From: Ruminococcaceae bacterium UBA7030
Lineage (GTDB): Bacteria > Bacillota > Clostridia > Oscillospirales > Acutalibacteraceae
Assembly (NCBI GenBank): GCA_002494125.1
Contig: DLBD01000043.1
Location: 1-9,640, forward strand
DNA: 9,640 nt
Reading direction: 5' to 3'
In this document: positions 1 through 7,074 of the stretch, piece after piece
Layout of the letters: each line of letters starts with the position of its first letter
Position numbering within the stretch: position 1 is the first letter of the stretch
Translations under genes and position numbers: made by a program
Notes under the pieces: generated by a model
Database searches by the model: none
Seen by the model: only the letters and a program-made list of their open reading frames with translations
What the model was told of the DNA's origin: nothing

Positions 1-702
1 GAGGCTCAGGACTGGGCTGAAATGCTTTTCAGAATGTATAACCGCTGGGGTGAAAGACACGGCTACAAGGTTTCAACACTTGACTATCTCGACGGCGATG
101 TCGCAGGAATAAAGAGTGCAACAATCCTTGTCGAGGGCGAAAATGCGTACGGCTATCTAAAAGGAGAAATGGGTATTCACAGACTCGTCAGAGTATCGCC
201 GTTTGATTCCTCCGGACGCCGCCACACATCTTTTGCATCCCTTGAGGTTATGCCTGAAATTGACGATGATGTTGATGTTGAAATCCGTGAAGAAGATATA
301 AAAATGGATGTTTACCGAGCTTCAGGCGCAGGAGGACAAAAGGTAAACAAAACCTCATCTGCAGTAAGACTTACGCACGTTCCGACCGGAATTGTTGTTT
401 CGTGTCAGATTGAAAGAAGCCAGCATCAAAACCGAGAGGTTGCGATGAGGATGCTCAAATCAAAACTTGTTGAAATCAAGGAAAGAGAAAACCTCGAAAA
501 AATCGAGGACATCAAAGGCGACCAGAAGGAAATCGCCTGGGGAAGTCAGATAAGGTCGTATGTATTTATGCCGTACACAATGGCAAAGGACCACAGAACA
601 AACTTTGAAATGGGTAATATCAATGCCGTTATGGACGGTGAAATTGACGGATTTATAAACGCTTATCTTAAAATGAAATCAGTCGAAGGAGCTGAAAAAT
701 AA
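1..702 (+). CDS. prfB: Peptide chain release factor 2 (RF2), 5' end missing
   Basis: RF2 recognises UGA and UAA stop codons in the ribosomal A site and triggers hydrolysis of the finished peptide from the P-site tRNA. The visible part is 233 codons, open from the first base, so the N-terminal third lies outside the window, including the usual programmed-frameshift site near codon 25. The stop-codon-reading tripeptide Ser-Pro-Phe is at 196-204 (context VRVSPFDSSGRR), which separates RF2 from RF1 (Pro-x-Thr). The catalytic GGQ is at 331-339 in the context RASGAGGQKVNKT, where the Gln enters the peptidyl-transferase centre and is normally N5-methylated by PrmC. The C-terminal stretch with SQHQNREVAM and KGDQKEIAWGSQIRSYVF is typical of the family and has no disruption. 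The TAA stop shares one base with the next gene's ATG, so the two are probably co-transcribed and translationally coupled. Confidence 0.97.
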   Translation, partial: EAQDWAEMLFRMYNRWGERHGYKVSTLDYLDGDVAGIKSATILVEGENAYGYLKGEMGIHRLVRVSPFDSSGRRHTSFASLEVMPEIDDDVDVEIREEDIKMDVYRASGAGGQKVNKTSSAVRLTHVPTGIVVSCQIERSQHQNREVAMRMLKSKLVEIKERENLEKIEDIKGDQKEIAWGSQIRSYVFMPYTMAKDHRTNFEMGNINAVMDGEIDGFINAYLKMKSVEGAEK

Positions 703-1439
703 TGACACCCAACATTGCACTTCCTGAAATATTTACTATGTCAGGTTTCGCATTAAGACTTGTGCTTGCAATCGTACTTGGCTTTATAATCGGACTTGAA
801 AGGCAGTGGAACAAGCACCATGCAGGCATTCTTACAAATGTCATTGTATGCGTAGGTTCCTTTGCGTTCACAGCTTTCAGCTATCTTGCGTTTACTGACG
901 GCGTCGACCTTACCCGTGTTGCATCGGGTATTGTTTCGGGTATCGGCTTTCTCGGTGCGGGCGTTATTCTTCGCGAGCAGGGAAACATACGAGGCCTTGC
1001 AACTGCTGCAACAATATGGTCAACCTCAGCAGTCGGAATACTTTGCTGCCTTCAGAACATCTATTACCCGATACTTGTTGCTGTTGCAATAGTTTTTCTT
1101 CATCTTGTGCTTCATCCGCTTGCAATGTACATTAACAAGATTTCACATTACAACAAAGAAAACGACAAGAGAAACGTTGAATGTCTTTACAAAATTTCGA
1201 TTTTGTGCACAGAGGACACGGAGGTTGATATTCGTGCTCATCTTGTAAAAACAATTAAGGCAAAGGACGGCGTGCTTCTTCATAACCTTGAAAGCAAATC
1301 AACTGATGACGGAAATATAAAAATCCGTGCTTATGTAACAACAATCAAGAAAAATGATGAAATAATAGAAAATCTTTTGATACATATCGGAAAGGACCAG
1401 GGCATTATAAGCGCAGGCTGGACCTTAACAAACGATTAA
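702..1439 (+). CDS. MgtC/SapB family membrane protein
   Basis: This is a 245-residue inner-membrane protein of the MgtC/SapB family. The N-terminal half has about five hydrophobic segments (residues about 16-33, 42-64, 73-90, 98-116 and 118-141). It carries family motifs: G27-x3-G31-L-E33-R34, then the glycine-rich G80-IGFLGAGVI-89 and RGLATAATIW at 97-106. Residues 150-245 are soluble and look like the small ACT-like C-terminal domain found on many MgtC proteins. Family members affect magnesium-limited growth, membrane potential or ATP synthase activity in pathogens, but the biochemical role of most homologues is unknown, so no substrate is assigned. The start at 702 is supported by AAGGAG at 686-691, ten bases upstream and inside the end of prfB. 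The 1-base overlap with the prfB stop suggests coupled translation. No terminator or promoter separates it from prfB. Confidence 0.9.
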   Translation: MTPNIALPEIFTMSGFALRLVLAIVLGFIIGLERQWNKHHAGILTNVIVCVGSFAFTAFSYLAFTDGVDLTRVASGIVSGIGFLGAGVILREQGNIRGLATAATIWSTSAVGILCCLQNIYYPILVAVAIVFLHLVLHPLAMYINKISHYNKENDKRNVECLYKISILCTEDTEVDIRAHLVKTIKAKDGVLLHNLESKSTDDGNIKIRAYVTTIKKNDEIIENLLIHIGKDQGIISAGWTLTND

Positions 1440-1455
1440 AAAATTACCACTAATA

Positions 1456-1461
1456 TATAAT
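1456..1461 (+). promoter_or_regulatory. Possible -10 element for the deacetylase gene
   Basis: A perfect TATAAT lies 39 bases ahead of the deacetylase ATG. There is no convincing -35 hexamer at 16-18 bases upstream, and no TGn extension. A TTAACA at 1425-1430 in the end of the mgtC-family gene could serve as a -35, but it fits better with a -10 near 1449-1456. Initiation about seven bases downstream, near 1468, would drop most of the left arm of the hairpin that follows. The motif is AT-rich and could be chance. Confidence 0.35.
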
Positions 1462-1495
1462 CCCCTTTGAATAACAATAATTCAAGGGGGATTAT
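1457..1495 (+). promoter_or_regulatory. Hairpin covering the deacetylase ribosome binding site
   Basis: Positions 1457-1472 and 1480-1495 are complementary over 16 positions, 15 Watson-Crick and one G-U pair, around a 7-base loop (AACAATA). The right arm contains the AGGGGG ribosome binding site (1485-1490) of the deacetylase gene that starts at 1500. RNA transcribed through from prfB/mgtC would therefore fold the site away. The arm is not followed by a U-run (ATTATTATG follows), so it is a poor classical terminator, though some termination cannot be excluded. The pairing is seen directly. The regulatory role is inferred. Confidence 0.6.
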
Positions 1496-1499
1496 TATT

Positions 1500-2342
1500 A
1501 TGAAAAAATATATATCTGCGCTGCTGTGCCTTCTTTTTTTAAGCGGTTGCACGGCAGGCATGAAGGATAGCACCGAACAAAGCACGGTATCACAGCAAAG
1601 TAATACAAGCAGTACAAACGTTGCAGAAACTACCGTGAGAATTGACAATGTGCTTGCGCAAAACTATGATACTCAAAAGGTTGTTTGGGGACCCGGCAGA
1701 GGTGAAAACCACGAAAGACCGAGTGATCCCGTTTCACTTCAGGAAAAGTACGGAGAGCTCGGCGCTCAGTTTATTATGAGCGATGAAAAGTATATCTGTC
1801 TTACCTTTGACGAGGGGTATGAAAACGGTTATACGCCTGCAATTCTTGATACGCTTAAAGAAAAAGGCGTAAAGGCCGTTTTCTTTGTGACATACGATTT
1901 TGCAAGCGAAAACCCCGAGCTTATCGAGCGTATGATTGACGAAGGACACATCATCGGCAATCACACATACCGGCATCTTACTATGGACGAAATTGCCGTT
2001 GAAAAGGCAAGCGAGGAGGTTATGTACCTCGACAAATATATGAAACAGCAGTATAAATACAGAATGAAGCTTTTCCGTTTTCCTAAAGGTGAATTCAGCG
2101 AAAACACGCTTGCGCTTGTAAATGAGCTTGGTTACAAAAGTATATTCTGGTCGTTTGCATATGCAGACTGGGACACACAAAATCAGGTTGACAACGCTTC
2201 GGCGTTTTCGGAAATAACGGACAATTTTCACAACGGCGAAATTATGCTGCTTCACGCAGTGAGCGCAACAAATGCCGAAATACTCGGCGATGCTATTGAC
2301 GAGGCGAAAGCGCAGGGATACGAGTTTACAACAGAGTTATAA
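1500..2342 (+). CDS. pdaA: PdaA-like polysaccharide deacetylase lipoprotein
   Basis: This is a NodB-homology carbohydrate esterase (CE4 fold) of 280 residues, anchored outside the membrane. The start at 1500 is chosen because it gives a proper lipoprotein signal (MKK, hydrophobic stretch, lipobox L14-S15-G16-C17) with AGGGGG nine bases upstream; an in-frame ATG at 1467 would bury the signal. A Ser/Thr/Gln-rich linker (about 18-45) follows. Catalytic-domain motifs are TFDEGYENGY from residue 102, NHTYRH (154-159, metal ligands H155 and H159), RFPKGEF (193-199) and LLHAVS (H252). In most CE4 enzymes motif 1 is TFDDG. Here it is D104-E105 followed by GYENGY, very close to the TFDNGYENGY of Bacillus subtilis PdaA, which deacetylates muramic acid to make muramic delta-lactam in spore cortex. 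Role in this organism is inferred: a sporulation or general peptidoglycan deacetylase. It sits alone between a hairpin and a terminator. Confidence 0.87.
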   Translation: MKKYISALLCLLFLSGCTAGMKDSTEQSTVSQQSNTSSTNVAETTVRIDNVLAQNYDTQKVVWGPGRGENHERPSDPVSLQEKYGELGAQFIMSDEKYICLTFDEGYENGYTPAILDTLKEKGVKAVFFVTYDFASENPELIERMIDEGHIIGNHTYRHLTMDEIAVEKASEEVMYLDKYMKQQYKYRMKLFRFPKGEFSENTLALVNELGYKSIFWSFAYADWDTQNQVDNASAFSEITDNFHNGEIMLLHAVSATNAEILGDAIDEAKAQGYEFTTEL

Positions 2343-2345
2343 AAA

Positions 2346-2383
2346 ATGTGCAGTCGGTGTTTTCGGCTGCACATAAATTTTTT
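2346..2383 (+). terminator. Intrinsic terminator after the deacetylase
   Basis: Arms 2346-2356 and 2364-2374 pair over 11 positions (one G-U) around a 7-base loop, GTGTTTT. After three A residues comes a run of six T (2378-2383). It begins four bases past the deacetylase stop and closes that transcription unit ahead of the mre promoter. Confidence 0.85.
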
Positions 2384-2403
2384 GTAAATTTTTGATTTTG
2401 GTA

Positions 2404-2432
2404 TTGTTATAATCGGGCGACTATTATATAAT
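2404..2432 (+). promoter_or_regulatory. Sigma-A-type promoter of the mre operon
   Basis: TTGTTA (2404-2409, four of six matches to TTGACA) and a perfect TATAAT (2427-2432) are separated by 17 bases, the ideal spacing. Initiation would fall near 2439, giving a leader of about 70 bases before mreB. A second TATAAT at 2408-2413 overlaps the -35 but has no good -35 of its own at the right distance. Placement just after a terminator supports this as the start of the mreBCD-mrdA unit. Confidence 0.75.
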
Positions 2433-2495
2433 AAGATGAATAATTTATTAAAATGGTATTTTATACAGTTTTTTAACTTTAACTATATGCGAAAC

Positions 2496-2499
2496 GGAG
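2496..2499 (+). promoter_or_regulatory. Ribosome binding site fixing the mreB start
   Basis: GGAG lies eight bases before the ATG at 2508. The in-frame ATG at 2436 has no such site and lies four bases after the promoter -10, upstream of the expected transcript start. Translation therefore most likely begins at 2508. Confidence 0.7.
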
Positions 2500-2507
2500 T
2501 TATACAT

Positions 2508-3488
2508 ATGTTATTTTCAAGAGATTTAGGTATCGACCTCGGAACCTCAAACACCCTCGTTTGCGACAAAAAGGGCAGAATTATCATTAACGAGCCAAGC
2601 GTTGTTGCCGTTGATGTCAAGACAAAAAGAGTCCTTGCAACCGGCGACCAGGCAAAAGCCATGATAGGAAGAACACCGGGTTCAATCGTTGCAGTTAAAC
2701 CGCTTACTTACGGAGTAATCTCCGACTTTGATATGACATCGGACATGCTTAGAAGCTTTATCACCCGCGCAAGCAAGCAAAGCCTTTTCACAAGGACAAG
2801 GGTTGTGGTTTCAATCCCGAGCGACGTTACGGAAGTTGAAAGACGCGCAGTTGAAGACGCCGTAAGAAGCGCAGGCGCACAGGATGTTGAGCTTATCGAA
2901 GCACCTATGGCAGCAGCTCTCGGCGCAGGACTCCCCGTATTTGAAGCAACCGGCTCTATGGTAGTTGACATCGGCGGCGGAACCTGTGATATTGCAGTTG
3001 TAAGTCTTGGAGGCGTAGCAGTGTGCAGAAGCATAAAAACTGCAGGCGACGCATTTGACGAGGCGATTGCAGAGAGTATCAGAAACGAGTATGACCTTTT
3101 GATAGGAAGCAACACAGCTGAGGACATCAAGATAAAGCTCGGTTCTGCGTGCGAGTACGACGGCGAAGGCGCTATGGAAGTAAGAGGAAGAAACATCTCC
3201 GACGGATTGCCGAGAAGCATTGAAATCACATCAGAGCAGGTAAGATCAATTCTTGCCGAGCCTGTATCTCAGATTATAGCGGAAATCAAGCAGGCTCTTG
3301 AGGTTACGCTCCCTGAACTTTCAGCTGATATTATTGACCGAGGTATTTACCTCACAGGTGGTTCAAGCCAGCTTAGAGGACTTGGCGAGCTAATTACAAA
3401 AGAAACCTCCATACCTGTTCATATACCCGAAAAGCCTGAACAGTGCGTTGCAATCGGAACCTCAATTAAATTAAGAAGAGCTAAATAA
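2508..3488 (+). CDS. mreB: Rod shape-determining protein MreB (bacterial actin)
   Basis: MreB forms membrane-bound ATP-dependent filaments that orient and move the lateral-wall synthesis complex with MreC, MreD, RodA and PBP2. The protein is 326 residues, near the usual 330-345. It begins MLFSRDLGIDLGTSNT, as MreB proteins do. Actin-fold nucleotide motifs are phosphate-1 at 10-16 (DLGTSNT), phosphate-2 at 154-159 (DIGGGT) and the adenosine motif TGGSS at 283-287. Other family blocks include IGRTPGSIVAVKPL, IEAPMAAALGAGLPV and the TAGDAFDEAI region. An in-frame start at 2436 would add 24 residues (rich in Asn, Phe and Trp) that no MreB needs, and the promoter position excludes it. The downstream mreC and mreD identify this paralogue as MreB rather than Mbl or MreBH. 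It is the first gene of the operon, 12 bases before mreC. Confidence 0.95.
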   Translation: MLFSRDLGIDLGTSNTLVCDKKGRIIINEPSVVAVDVKTKRVLATGDQAKAMIGRTPGSIVAVKPLTYGVISDFDMTSDMLRSFITRASKQSLFTRTRVVVSIPSDVTEVERRAVEDAVRSAGAQDVELIEAPMAAALGAGLPVFEATGSMVVDIGGGTCDIAVVSLGGVAVCRSIKTAGDAFDEAIAESIRNEYDLLIGSNTAEDIKIKLGSACEYDGEGAMEVRGRNISDGLPRSIEITSEQVRSILAEPVSQIIAEIKQALEVTLPELSADIIDRGIYLTGGSSQLRGLGELITKETSIPVHIPEKPEQCVAIGTSIKLRRAK

Positions 3489-3500
3489 GAAGGAATAATA

Positions 3501-4349
3501 ATGAAGGACTTTTTCAAAAACAGTCGTTTCAAAATAATATTAAGCATAGCCGCACTTCTTTTAGTGGGTATGTTTCTTGCAGCTGCAACGGGACACAGCG
3601 AAAGCGCGCAGTCATCTGTTGTCGGCACAGTTTTTGCACCTGCGCACTGGGTTGCGGGTAAAATAAGCGAGGGTATTGGAGTTATCACAAGAAGCGCAGG
3701 CGGTAACGCTCAATATGACGCAAAAATTGACGAGCTTGAGCAGGAGGTAGGTCAGCTTCAAAACCAGCTTGCAGACTACGAAAACCTCAAGGCGCAAAAC
3801 GATCTATACAAAGATGCCCTCGAGCTTAAAGAACAAAATCCCGATTTTACCTTTGTTGACGCAACAGTAACAGGAAGGGACAGCGCCGACCCGTTTTGCT
3901 CATTTACCATAAGCAAAGGTACTCTTAACGGCGTTAAGGAGGGCGACGCTGTTCTCTACGGGAAATACCTTATTGGTATTATAGACAAGGCTTATCCTAC
4001 ATACAGTATTGTATGCACTGTCATTGACCCTGATTTTTCAGTGTCGGCTTATGATATATCAACAAGTGAAATAAGTTATGTCACGGGTGACGCAACGCTT
4101 GCGGCACAGGGACTTTGCAAATTTGAAAATCTCGACTCTGCAACAAAAATATCTTACGGTTCAATTATTGCAACGGCAGGTATAAGCCAGACCATGCCAA
4201 GAGGTATAATCATAGGAACGGTAAGGGATATCAACGACGAGCCGACTGATATTTCAACCTATGCTGCAGTAAAGCCGGGCGTTGAAATTTCAAGGGTGAA
4301 CGAATGTCTTATACTCACAGGCTACAATATTGAAGGCGAGGCAGAATAA
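3501..4349 (+). CDS. mreC: Rod shape-determining protein MreC
   Basis: MreC is a bitopic membrane protein that links MreB filaments inside the cell to PBP2 outside and activates it. The 282-residue product has the expected plan: a short cytoplasmic N-terminus, one membrane segment (about residues 11-30), a coiled coil at about 72-112 rich in Glu, Leu, Gln and Lys (DELEQEVGQLQNQL), and a beta-rich periplasmic-type domain from about 117 to the end. Typical MreC phrases are VTGRDSADPFCSFTISKG, GTLNGVKEGDAVL and TAGISQTMPRGIIIGTV. GAAGGA at 3489-3494 is six bases before the ATG. The stop shares one base with the mreD start, so the two are probably translated in coupled fashion. No key element is missing. 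Confidence 0.94.
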   Translation: MKDFFKNSRFKIILSIAALLLVGMFLAAATGHSESAQSSVVGTVFAPAHWVAGKISEGIGVITRSAGGNAQYDAKIDELEQEVGQLQNQLADYENLKAQNDLYKDALELKEQNPDFTFVDATVTGRDSADPFCSFTISKGTLNGVKEGDAVLYGKYLIGIIDKAYPTYSIVCTVIDPDFSVSAYDISTSEISYVTGDATLAAQGLCKFENLDSATKISYGSIIATAGISQTMPRGIIIGTVRDINDEPTDISTYAAVKPGVEISRVNECLILTGYNIEGEAE

Positions 4350-4885
4350 TGGAGCTCACAAGTCAGCAGAGAAAAATTAAATATGCTGTTTTGTGCGGCA
4401 CTCTTTTAGTGCTTCATCTTTTACAGAATGTCGGCGGACTCTTCCCCGAAATTGCAGGAGCAAGATGCTTTCTTCTCCTTCCTGCAGCAGTATTTATATC
4501 AATTGGCGAAGCACCGTTTGCAGCAGCAATGTTAGGGCTTTTTTCAGGTATGCTCTGGGATTTGACAAGCCTTGTTCATATGGGCTTTAACTGTCTTTTC
4601 TTTATGTTTTTATGTTGTATAACTTCGGCGCTTACTCTTTATATAGCAAGGGATACCTTTATCACAAATATAATTCTATCATCGGTGGCGGTAATTTTTT
4701 ACTGTTTTATCTACTGGCTCTTTTTCATTCTTATTAAAGGTGTAAGAGGAGCAGAGCTTACAATACTAAGTTTTTATCTTCCTTCGGCGATATATACGAT
4801 TATAATATCCTTTGCAGAGTATTTCGTAATAAAAGCAATAAAGGATAAAGTAAATCACATTAAAAAGCAGAATTTTGAAGGATAA
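4349..4885 (+). CDS. mreD: Rod shape-determining protein MreD
   Basis: MreD is a small polytopic membrane protein of the elongasome that works with MreC. This 178-residue protein is almost entirely hydrophobic, with about five to six membrane segments (about 11-28, 38-56, 56-73, 79-99, 104-130 and 139-162) and a basic C-terminal tail (KDKVNHIKKQ). The central GMLWDLTSLVHMGFN stretch matches the weakly conserved G-x2-x-D-(x)n-G-x-N pattern of MreD. Sequence identity within the family is low, so the assignment rests on size, topology, this motif and position directly after mreC (ATG overlapping the mreC TAA by one base). GAGG at 4338-4341 is the likely ribosome binding site. Confidence 0.9.
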   Translation: MELTSQQRKIKYAVLCGTLLVLHLLQNVGGLFPEIAGARCFLLLPAAVFISIGEAPFAAAMLGLFSGMLWDLTSLVHMGFNCLFFMFLCCITSALTLYIARDTFITNIILSSVAVIFYCFIYWLFFILIKGVRGAELTILSFYLPSAIYTIIISFAEYFVIKAIKDKVNHIKKQNFEG

Positions 4886-4903
4886 GTGAATTTTTCAGTA
4901 AAG

Positions 4904-4909
4904 AAGGTG
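4904..4909 (+). promoter_or_regulatory. Ribosome binding site fixing the TTG start of mrdA
   Basis: AAGGTG lies eight bases before a TTG codon at 4918. Translation from the TTG gives KSRFLNTR followed by the expected single membrane anchor, so TTG is the likely initiator even though it is a rare start codon. Confidence 0.7.
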
Positions 4910-4917
4910 TGTAAGGC

Positions 4918-6939
4918 TTGAAAAGCAGATTCTTAAATACAAGAAGCGTTGTTGCTCTTATAATAGTATTTGCCGTTGTTTTCGGCTTTGCATACGACCT
5001 TTATCACATTCAGGTGCGTGACCACGAGCAGTATGTTGAAAAAAACAACGCAGTCGACACCTACATAGTTCCTATCGAAGCGGCAAGAGGTGAAATTGTT
5101 GACAGAAACGGAAACTCCCTTGTAACAAACCGACAGGGAAATTCAATAGTTCTCAATGCGGTATATTTCCCGCCTGCCTCGGAAAACGAAAAAAGGAATG
5201 AAATAATATATAATCTTATTCAACTTTTTGAGTCGAGGGATGAGGAATATGCGCAAAACCTTCCGCTTGCCTTTGACTCAAACGGCAACATTGAGTTTTA
5301 CGGCGAGGAAGAAGATATCGCTACTATGAAAAGCGCCGATATGCTCAATCTTCAGCCATACGCAACGGCGCAGAATTGCTACGATGCAGTAGTTGAAAAG
5401 TACGGCATAAGCGCCGACTACGACCGTGAAACTGCACTTAAAATTGCTAATGTCAGATATGAGCTTACAAGACTCCTCTTCTCATATAACAACCCCGTTA
5501 CCATTGCTGACGAGGTAAGTGATGAAACAGTTGCAACAATCAAGGAGGACCAGGTGACATACCTTGGTGCCGACGTAAAGGTTGTCGCTTACAGAGAATA
5601 TGTTGATTCCACTATCGCTCCCCACATTCTCGGCACTGTAAGAAAGATTAACGCAGAGGAATATGAGGAGATGAAGGACAGCGGTTACGGTATCAACGAC
5701 CAGATTGGCGAGTCGGGTATTGAAAGAGCAATGGAGGATAAACTAAGAGGTATACCGGGCGAATTGACAATCACTATTGACAATGACGGCAACATCACCG
5801 AAGAGGTTACAAAACAGCCTATTCAGGGAAACACTGTTGTTCTTACAATAGACAGAGATTTACAGGTGCTTGCTCAAAACGGACTCAGGGACGTGTGCAA
5901 TGAGGTAAGCATTGCCTCATCAGCAGGTGCAGTAGTTGTTGAAGACTGCAACACGGGTGAAATTCTTGCAGCCGCCTCCTACCCCACCTTCGATCTCAAC
6001 GATTATTACGAATACTACGAAGAGCTTTCCCAAGACAGCAGAAATCCGCTTTGGAGCAGATTCGCAATGGGCACTTACGCACCCGGTTCAACCTTCAAGC
6101 CCGTTACAGCATGTGCAGCGCTTGAAGAAGGCGTACTTACAGCAGACACAACCTTCTACTGCCCGGGTGTTGATGAATTTAACGGGCAAGAATTCCACTG
6201 TCTTCACAGCAACGAGCACGGCACAGAAAATGTAAGAACGGCTCTTCGCGATTCGTGTAATATGTTCTTTTTCAATACGGCAATGTATCTCGGTATGGCA
6301 AAGCTTGACGAATATGCCTCCGCTTTCGGACTTGGTGAAAAGACGGGAGTTGAGATTGCGGAGTCGTCGGGAATACTTGCTTCCCCTGAAAGAAGAGAGG
6401 AGCAAGGCGGACTATGGAACCTTGGTGACACACTCCAGTCTGCAATAGGACAGTCTGATAACCTTTTCACTCCTCTTCAGCTTGTTAACTACTGCTCAAC
6501 CCTTGCAAACGGAGGAACGAGATATGAGCTTCATTTCGTAAAATCCGTCATATCCGGAACAACAGGCGTTGTAAATGAAACATCACCTGTTATTGCAGAT
6601 AATGTTGAGTTGAGCGAAAACACACTTGATCAGGTACACAGCGGTATGCGACTTGTTGCGCTTGAAGGCGGACCGTATCTTATTTTTGATGAGCTTGACA
6701 CACCGGTTGCCTGCAAAACGGGCACATCGGAAGTTATCAATAACGGTGTAAAAAGAAACAACGGATTCCTTATTACATACGCTCCGTATGACAATCCTGA
6801 AATAGCGGTATCATCTGTTGTTGAGCTTGCCGGCTCCGGTACGGAAACAGCCGAGCTCACCGCATCAATTATAGATTACTGGTATCAGAACAACACAGAT
6901 TCAAAGGCAAGCCAGCAGGCTGGGCGGCTTCTCGGCTGA
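4918..6939 (+). CDS. mrdA: Penicillin-binding protein 2 (class B transpeptidase of the elongasome)
   Basis: PBP2 cross-links new peptidoglycan in the side wall together with RodA and MreC, and is a beta-lactam target. The 673-residue protein has a short basic N-terminus, one membrane anchor (about 9-27), a PBP dimerisation/pedestal domain (about 50-290, opening with R57-G58 and DRNG at 62-65) and a transpeptidase domain (about 330-665). All three active-site motifs are present: S391-T-F-K394 (nucleophile S391, within APGSTFKPV), S446-C-N448, and K600-T-G602. It starts with TTG, supported by AAGGTG eight bases upstream. It is 32 bases downstream of mreD, the usual mreBCD-mrdA order. It could be named pbpA or pbp2 in other schemes. 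RodA, its glycosyltransferase partner, is not in this window. No good GC-rich terminator follows the stop. Confidence 0.94.
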   Translation: MKSRFLNTRSVVALIIVFAVVFGFAYDLYHIQVRDHEQYVEKNNAVDTYIVPIEAARGEIVDRNGNSLVTNRQGNSIVLNAVYFPPASENEKRNEIIYNLIQLFESRDEEYAQNLPLAFDSNGNIEFYGEEEDIATMKSADMLNLQPYATAQNCYDAVVEKYGISADYDRETALKIANVRYELTRLLFSYNNPVTIADEVSDETVATIKEDQVTYLGADVKVVAYREYVDSTIAPHILGTVRKINAEEYEEMKDSGYGINDQIGESGIERAMEDKLRGIPGELTITIDNDGNITEEVTKQPIQGNTVVLTIDRDLQVLAQNGLRDVCNEVSIASSAGAVVVEDCNTGEILAAASYPTFDLNDYYEYYEELSQDSRNPLWSRFAMGTYAPGSTFKPVTACAALEEGVLTADTTFYCPGVDEFNGQEFHCLHSNEHGTENVRTALRDSCNMFFFNTAMYLGMAKLDEYASAFGLGEKTGVEIAESSGILASPERREEQGGLWNLGDTLQSAIGQSDNLFTPLQLVNYCSTLANGGTRYELHFVKSVISGTTGVVNETSPVIADNVELSENTLDQVHSGMRLVALEGGPYLIFDELDTPVACKTGTSEVINNGVKRNNGFLITYAPYDNPEIAVSSVVELAGSGTETAELTASIIDYWYQNNTDSKASQQAGRLLG

Positions 6940-6989
6940 CGTATAACAAATAAAAAATAGATTTTTGTCTAATTAAATTAATTTTTTTA

Positions 6990-7018
6990 TTGAATACAGA
7001 AAAGATTTATGATAAGAT
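6990..7018 (+). promoter_or_regulatory. Probable promoter of the MgsA homologue
   Basis: TTGAAT (6990-6995) and TAAGAT (7013-7018) are 17 bases apart, each with four of six consensus matches. A TATGAT at 7008-7013 is an alternative -10 but only 12 bases from this -35. Initiation near 7025 would leave a leader of about 50 bases. The background is very AT-rich, so some chance matches are expected. Confidence 0.5.
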
Positions 7019-7060
7019 AGAAAAAAAGATATAAACAAAAGTTAATAATTGCTTTTGAGA

Positions 7061-7067
7061 AAGGGGG
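7061..7067 (+). promoter_or_regulatory. Ribosome binding site fixing the GTG start of the MgsA homologue
   Basis: AAGGGGG lies seven bases before a GTG at 7075. Starting there gives MNIALIAHD, the exact beginning of the short MgsA family form, so GTG is the initiator. Confidence 0.8.
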
Positions 7068-7074
7068 ATAAACT

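Larger units (their letters stand above)
6940..7074 (+). other. AT-rich spacer between mrdA and the MgsA homologue
   Basis: These 135 bases carry no gene. AATAAAAAA (6949-6957) can pair with TTTTTTATT (6983-6991), and a four-base TAGA/TCTA pair lies in the loop, but all of this is nearly pure A/T and not a convincing terminator. The second half holds a probable promoter and the ribosome binding site of the next gene. The spacer lies where min and rodA genes are often found in Clostridia. Confidence 0.6.

Noticed and set aside
1809..1823. Motif 1 of the deacetylase reads D-E-G-Y-E instead of the CE4 consensus D-D-G-P, suggesting an inactive enzyme.
   Set aside because: PdaA-type enzymes naturally vary here (TFDNGYENGY in B. 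subtilis PdaA), and the other motifs are intact, so this marks the subfamily and not decay.
1734..2255. Long minus-strand open frame opposite the deacetylase gene.
   Set aside because: It shadows a well-supported conserved gene, has no ribosome binding site context or recognisable domain, and its composition follows the antisense of the real codons.
2708..3229. Minus-strand open frame opposite mreB, rich in Ser, Thr and Ala.
   Set aside because: Antisense of a conserved actin-family gene with no family resemblance of its own; a by-product of codon bias.
6909..6930. GC-rich self-complementary stretch (AAGCC to GGCTT, with CCAG/CTGG inside) at the end of mrdA as a terminator.
   Set aside because: It lies within the coding sequence, the pairing is short and interrupted, and the nearest T-run is more than 30 bases away.
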